In this document: piece after piece, positions 6,530-9,232 of the stretch | Position numbering within the stretch: the stretch's first letter is position 1 | Layout of the letters: each line of letters begins with the position of its first letter | Assembly (NCBI GenBank): GCA_002350465.1 | Contig: DEEW01000111.1 | Coordinates: 2,749 to 11,980 of the forward strand | DNA: 9,232 nt | Source of the DNA: Lachnospiraceae bacterium UBA2868 | GTDB lineage: Bacteria > Bacillota_A > Clostridia > Lachnospirales > Lachnospiraceae | Reading direction: 5' to 3' | The notes under the pieces: model-generated | The model's input: the letters and a program-made list of their open reading frames with translations, nothing else | Told to the model about the DNA's origin: nothing | Database searches by the model: none | Translations under genes and position numbers: made by a program

Positions 6530-7193
6530 AAATGTCAAGTTTTAACTGCACCTCTTCAGCGGCTTCCTTCTTGAATTCCTCCAGCCGGTCCGGGGCAATG
6601 TCAGGAAGGTCCTCAAGGGACTTGACCCCGAAGCTTCTGAGGAACTGTTCTGTCGTACCAAACAGTAAGGGGCGTCCCGGTGCATTCAGCCTTCCAAGCT
6701 CGGTTATAAGTCCGTACTCAAGCAATTTGTTAATAGGGTGATCACATGACACTCCCCTGATCTTCTCAACTTCAGCTCTTGTCACCGGCTGTTTGTATGC
6801 AATGATAGAAAGGGTCTCGAGCGCCGTATCCGACAGATGCATATTCTTCGGTATCTTGGCAACCTTGATAAGATACTCGTACATTTCTGTTTTCGAACAC
6901 ATCTGGACACTGTTATCAAGTTCAACTATCGTAAGCCCGAACTCTTTGTTACGCTCGTATTTCGCCTTCATTTTTCCGATGAGTTCTCTTGTTTCGTCTT
7001 CATCATATCCGATGGCATCGGCAAGTTTCTTGATCTCAACGGAATCTCCCATAGCAGAGAGAATAGCCGAAATCGCTGCCTCGGGATGTTCGGCTCTGAC
7101 CTTCTCGTCAGAATCCTCGCTATTCTCCGATTCCGGTGCAATATCCAGCTCTTCCATATTATCTTTTAAAGATTCTTCAAATTCTTTTTTCAT
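6528..7193 (-). CDS. scpB: Segregation and condensation protein B (ScpB)
   Basis: ScpB (221 aa) dimerises and binds ScpA, completing the SMC-ScpAB condensin that organises and separates chromosomes. Two winged-helix domains are visible: about residues 36-105 (HPEAAISAILSAMGDSVEIK onward) and about 120-190. The second contains the family hallmark LSIIAYKQPVTRAEVEKIRG (128-147), then GLITELGRLNAPGRPLLFGT (161-180). The C-terminus adds EDLPDI and an acidic/basic helix. Compared with the usual 180-200 aa, this protein has an extra N-terminal segment (residues 1-35) rich in Glu, Asp and Ser. The ATG has AGGG 7 nt upstream, within a duplicated TAGGGATA. An internal start at Met13 has no ribosome site. 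It is preceded by a 182-bp gap from scpA that holds a palindromic element, unusual because the two genes are normally adjacent. Confidence 0.95.
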   Translation of the reverse strand: MKKEFEESLKDNMEELDIAPESENSEDSDEKVRAEHPEAAISAILSAMGDSVEIKKLADAIGYDEDETRELIGKMKAKYERNKEFGLTIVELDNSVQMCSKTEMYEYLIKVAKIPKNMHLSDTALETLSIIAYKQPVTRAEVEKIRGVSCDHPINKLLEYGLITELGRLNAPGRPLLFGTTEQFLRSFGVKSLEDLPDIAPDRLEEFKKEAAEEVQLKLDI

Positions 7194-7365
7194 CTATTAT
7201 CCCTACTATCCCTATGTACGCCTCGAATGATTTATCGTTTCCCCCAAAGCTTTGGAGCGCGTCGTTACTTGACGAGGTTTTTACGAGTCTAGTAACGTGA
7301 CGCGCGGAAAGATGAGCGCAAGCGTCTTTGGGGGAAATGAATAAATCATTCGCGGCATAATCCAT
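7177..7365 (-). other. 62-codon open frame crossing the palindromic element (probably not a gene)
   Basis: An ATG at 7363-7365, 10 bp after the scpA stop, opens a frame that reads through the whole palindrome and ends 17 bp inside scpB. It has no Shine-Dalgarno sequence. Its peptide (starting MDYAANDLF) has no features that I recognise, and its composition follows the repeat. If read by ribosomes leaving scpA, it could couple scpB translation to scpA across the insertion. I list it because it stays open through structured DNA, not because I believe it encodes a functional protein. Confidence 0.2.
7219..7357. repeat. 139-bp imperfect palindrome between scpA and scpB (MITE-like or palindromic genomic repeat)
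   Basis: The outer arms are cgaatgatttat (7224-7235) with its exact complement at 7341-7352, and tttcccccaaag (7238-7249) with its complement at 7326-7337, separated by a 2/3-nt internal loop. A GCC/GGC clamp at 7220-7222 and 7354-7356 extends the outer end past one mismatch. An inner stem pairs gcgcgtc + gttac (7257-7268) with gtaac + gacgcgc (7292-7305), with a 2-nt bulge. The central loop is about 23 nt (7269-7291). The arms give terminal inverted repeats of roughly 31 nt. A TA dinucleotide flanks both ends (7217-7218 and 7358-7359), which could be a target duplication. No T-run follows on either strand, so it is not a simple terminator. No transposase is encoded. Removing it and one TA would leave about a 41-bp scpA-scpB gap. 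Confidence 0.75.
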
Positions 7366-7375
7366 ATTTGAATAA

Positions 7376-8122
7376 TCAGGCTGCTAAAGACGTTATCATA
7401 ATATCGTCAAACAGATTCTCCTGCACGATCCTGATCTTCCCGGTCTTCATCATCTCAAGCATCACAAGGAAAGTAACAACGATCTCCATCTTGGTTGGCT
7501 GTGCTTCAAGAAGTGCCCTGAAGGAAAACTTCTTGTGGGTTCTGACATACATCTCAATGTAAAGCTGTTTCTCTTCAAGATTAATCTCATCCTTCTCGAT
7601 ATTGCCGAACTTGCTTCTGATGGGATCAATTTTATCGCTCTGCTTGCGGACAACCGATTTGAATATCTGGTTAAGCTTTGCAAGATCCACATCTCCCACA
7701 AGCTTCTCATAATCTATAGGTTCAACGTACTCGAGCACCTCCTTGGGAAGAGTGGCGCTCTTGTAAACATTACGCACCGCGTCGATCTGTCTGTCCTTGA
7801 GTTCGAAGGACATATATTTATACATCTTGTACTCAATAAGCTTTTCAACAAGTTCCGCTCTCGGATCTTCCTCTTCTCCGTCTTCATTAACCTCTGCAGG
7901 AAGCAGCATTCTTGCCTTGATATCAAGAAGAGTCGCCGCCATAACGAGGAATTCACTCATCACGTTAAGATCCTCTATCTCCATCTGTTTAAGGTACTCA
8001 AGATACTGGTCGGTAATGAGAGCGATGGGGATATCATATATATCCACCTTATTCTTATCAATGAGATGGAGAAGAAGGTCAAGAGGCCCTTCAAATTTTT
8101 CAAGCTTAACATTAATTGCCAT
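7376..8122 (-). CDS. scpA: Segregation and condensation protein A (ScpA)
   Basis: ScpA (248 aa) is the kleisin subunit that bridges the SMC heads and binds ScpB. The N-terminal kleisin domain begins with the hallmark LEKFEGPLDLLLHLIDKNKV (7-26), followed by DIYDIPIALITDQYLEYL (27-44) and MAATLLDIKARMLLP (61-75). A charged, less conserved middle (about 76-190) leads to the C-terminal winged helix (about 198-240, RALLEAQPTKMEIVVTFLVM and TGKIRIVQENLFDDI). Length is normal. The ATG follows GGGAGA at good spacing and overlaps the 3' end of the metallophosphoesterase gene by 11 bp, so translation is probably coupled. The protein is complete with no missing parts. Confidence 0.96.
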   Translation of the reverse strand: MAINVKLEKFEGPLDLLLHLIDKNKVDIYDIPIALITDQYLEYLKQMEIEDLNVMSEFLVMAATLLDIKARMLLPAEVNEDGEEEDPRAELVEKLIEYKMYKYMSFELKDRQIDAVRNVYKSATLPKEVLEYVEPIDYEKLVGDVDLAKLNQIFKSVVRKQSDKIDPIRSKFGNIEKDEINLEEKQLYIEMYVRTHKKFSFRALLEAQPTKMEIVVTFLVMLEMMKTGKIRIVQENLFDDIMITSLAA

Positions 8123-8993
8123 TGGTTTCTCCCTTTTTATCCTGTAGTATCATAACGGATACAATTTCCGCTTTATTGAATATCCTGACCGGAATCGTAT
8201 GCCATCCTATTCCTCGGCTGACAATCATCGTAGTATTACCCTTGGTAAACGTTCCGAAATCATATTTCGGAAACAGTCTCAACTGCGGAGATATTACGCC
8301 CCCTATGCCAGGAATTGCAACAATACCTCCGTGAAGGTGTCCCGAAAGTACAAGATCGGGCCCAAACGCAGCATAGTCATCAAAAAAATCGGGATTATGC
8401 GCTATCAGAATGTTGTATTTATTATCATCCGGATCCTCGAATCTGTCATTTAATATCCCATCGGGAAGGTATGTTTTCACCGCACGCCTGTAGTTATCGA
8501 TTGGAATATCAAAACCGTATATCCGTATCTTGTCCTCTTCTCTGTCTATGTAACTGTCAGACAAAAAATGAATGCCGAGCTTTTGTACAAATTCAACAAG
8601 CTTATCGTACTTTCCCGCAAAGCGCTCCGGCTCTGCCTTGTAACGCTGTTCGTGATTTCCCACTCCGTAATAAACCGTGAATCTATTGGCAAGCTCCCGC
8701 AGAAAATCAAATGCCACATCCGAATTATACGAAGGTTGCATATAGCTCGTTATCATATCACCTGCAAGTATGACAAAATCCGGATCGATGGATTCTATAG
8801 ATCTTAGCAGGCGCCGGTTACCATCATGTGTTACATCGGTATCATGAAGATCCGAGAGCATAACAAACCTTACGGGGCCCCCGATATCCTTGCAGGTGGA
8901 AAGCTCATATTCAACTATGTTATATCCGCTGCTCTGAACATAAACAAAAACAGCAAGTGCCGCCAGAAGCAGTGCAATGATTATATATATCAA
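8112..8993 (-). CDS. Membrane-anchored calcineurin-like metallophosphoesterase (YkuE/YaeI-type)
   Basis: This 293-residue protein starts with one transmembrane helix (about 3-20, IIIALLLAALAVFVYV) and continues into a two-metal phosphoesterase domain. Metal and catalytic motifs are all present: DLHD with Asp48 and His50, GDM with Asp79, GNHE with Asn113 and His114, AHNPD with His199, and GHLHGG with His219 and His221. The C-terminal FPKYDFGTF and SRGIGWHTIPVR segments are typical of the YkuE/YpbG/YaeI group, some of which hydrolyse lipid-linked pyrophosphates; the substrate here is unknown. The start is TTG at 8993: no ATG occurs in frame before an upstream stop, and AGAAGGG (9003-9009) is 9 nt from the TTG. 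It is the first gene of the unit with scpA and scpB. Orientation of the catalytic domain (inside or outside) is not decided by sequence. Confidence 0.93.
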   Translation of the reverse strand: MIYIIIALLLAALAVFVYVQSSGYNIVEYELSTCKDIGGPVRFVMLSDLHDTDVTHDGNRRLLRSIESIDPDFVILAGDMITSYMQPSYNSDVAFDFLRELANRFTVYYGVGNHEQRYKAEPERFAGKYDKLVEFVQKLGIHFLSDSYIDREEDKIRIYGFDIPIDNYRRAVKTYLPDGILNDRFEDPDDNKYNILIAHNPDFFDDYAAFGPDLVLSGHLHGGIVAIPGIGGVISPQLRLFPKYDFGTFTKGNTTMIVSRGIGWHTIPVRIFNKAEIVSVMILQDKKGETNGN

Positions 8994-9002
8994 ACAGGCA
9001 AA

Positions 9003-9009
9003 CCCTTCT
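9003..9009 (-). promoter_or_regulatory. Ribosome binding site supporting a TTG start
   Basis: AGAAGGG on the minus strand lies 9 nt before the TTG at 8991-8993. In the same frame an upstream TGA follows within about 45 bp and no ATG or GTG lies between. TTG is therefore the best start for the metallophosphoesterase. Confidence 0.7.
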
Positions 9010-9053
9010 GCAATATTTAGTAACCCTTTTCATAGGTCAATACAACATATGGT

Positions 9054-9062
9054 ATTATAGCA
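9054..9062 (-). promoter_or_regulatory. Extended -10 promoter of the metallophosphoesterase-scpAB unit
   Basis: The minus strand reads TGCTATAAT, a perfect -10 (9054-9059) with the TGn extension (9060-9062). The -35 position is an A/T-only tract (TTTTTT, 9077-9082), a poor -35 as is common for extended -10 promoters. The transcript would start near 9047, giving a leader of about 55 nt. It lies just after the rpsU terminator. Confidence 0.7.
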
Positions 9063-9095
9063 CGCATTTTTTAATAAAAAAAGAGTAAAATTATA

Positions 9096-9125
9096 AAAAC
9101 AAAAACCCCCGGTAAATACCGGGGG
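9096..9125 (-). terminator. Rho-independent terminator of rpsU
   Basis: On the minus strand CCCCCGGTA, a 2-nt loop, then TACCGGGGG is followed by TTTTTGTTTTT. The 9-bp stem pairs 9117-9125 with 9106-9114, and the T-tract is 9096-9105. It lies 8 bp after the rpsU stop codon. The plus-strand side has no T-run, so it acts in one direction only. Confidence 0.92.
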
Positions 9126-9133
9126 CAACAGTC

Positions 9134-9232
9134 TTAGTTGTACTTTCTTTTTCTGGCAGCTTCAGACTTCTTCTTACGCTTTACGCTGGGCTTTTCATAA
9201 TGCTCACGCTTGCGGATCTCCTGCTGGATACC
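9134..9232 (-). CDS. rpsU: 30S ribosomal protein bS21, C-terminal part (starts outside the window)
   Basis: The last 32 codons and the TAA (9134-9136) of rpsU are present. The peptide carries the family signature [20 protein letters not shown] followed by RKRKYN, highly basic as expected for a protein that binds the 3' region of 16S rRNA and takes part in initiation. The N-terminal half (about 25-30 residues) lies beyond the window edge. It is closed by its own terminator, so it is transcribed apart from the metallophosphoesterase unit. Confidence 0.95.
   Translation of the reverse strand, partial: GIQQEIRKREHYEKPSVKRKKKSEAARKRKYN

Noticed and set aside
7219..7357. Palindrome as a CRISPR repeat, retron RNA or terminator
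   Set aside because: There is only one unit with no spacers, no reverse transcriptase or cas gene nearby, and no T-run on either side.
7535..8155. Plus-strand open frame of about 200 codons opposite scpA
   Set aside because: It is antisense to a clear ScpA with intact domains, and its peptide has no family features.
9012..9039. TTGACC followed by an A/T-rich segment as a second promoter for the metallophosphoesterase
   Set aside because: The only -10-like sequence is poor and the spacing is 15 bp; the predicted RNA start would fall on the ribosome binding site. The extended -10 at 9054-9062 is better.

Overview
The window reads as chromosomal DNA from a Gram-positive anaerobe of the class Clostridia, most likely family Lachnospiraceae. 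Evidence: strong GGAGG-type ribosome binding sites, moderate G+C, protein sequences of clostridial style, and a complete biotin-dependent, membrane-linked decarboxylase cluster typical of gut/rumen fermenters. Every gene I can support lies on the minus strand, so transcription runs from high to low coordinates. Genus assignment is inference.

Layout in transcription order. (1) 9232-9096: the 3' end of rpsU (ribosomal protein bS21) and its terminator. (2) 9062-6505: an extended -10 promoter, then a membrane-anchored metallophosphoesterase (TTG start), scpA (11-bp overlap with it) and scpB. A 139-bp imperfect palindrome, probably a MITE-like or genomic repeat element, sits between scpA and scpB. 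The unit ends at a hairpin terminator that includes the scpB stop codon. (3) 6465-1034: a promoter with a possible operator, then five closely spaced genes: an MmdA/12S-like carboxyltransferase, an OadG-type gamma subunit carrying a lipoprotein ectodomain, a biotin carrier, an OadB-type Na+ pump beta subunit and an OadA/5S-like carboxyltransferase without its own biotin domain, closed by a strong terminator. (4) 1038-1: a promoter, a TetR-type regulator and, 3 bp later, the N-terminal 134 residues of a HI0933/BaiN-type flavoprotein that runs off the window.

How they work together. The five-gene cluster encodes the parts of an ATP-independent biotin machine: carboxyltransferase sites, swinging biotin arm, and membrane decarboxylase/Na+ pump. 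No biotin carboxylase is present. Both a 12S-like (acyl-CoA) and a 5S-like (2-oxoacid) carboxyltransferase are encoded with one biotin carrier. This is the parts list of methylmalonyl-CoA:pyruvate transcarboxylase plus a sodium pump. It could act as a Na+-pumping decarboxylase, a transcarboxylase, or both. ScpA and ScpB are the accessory subunits of the SMC condensin.

Most genes here are recognisable families. The least expected items are the dual-carboxyltransferase composition with a divergent acyl-CoA-type subunit, the lipoprotein-gamma fusion, and the palindromic element splitting scpAB. I see no phage, CRISPR, tRNA, rRNA or defence genes. No gene-free stretch exceeds 300 bases.
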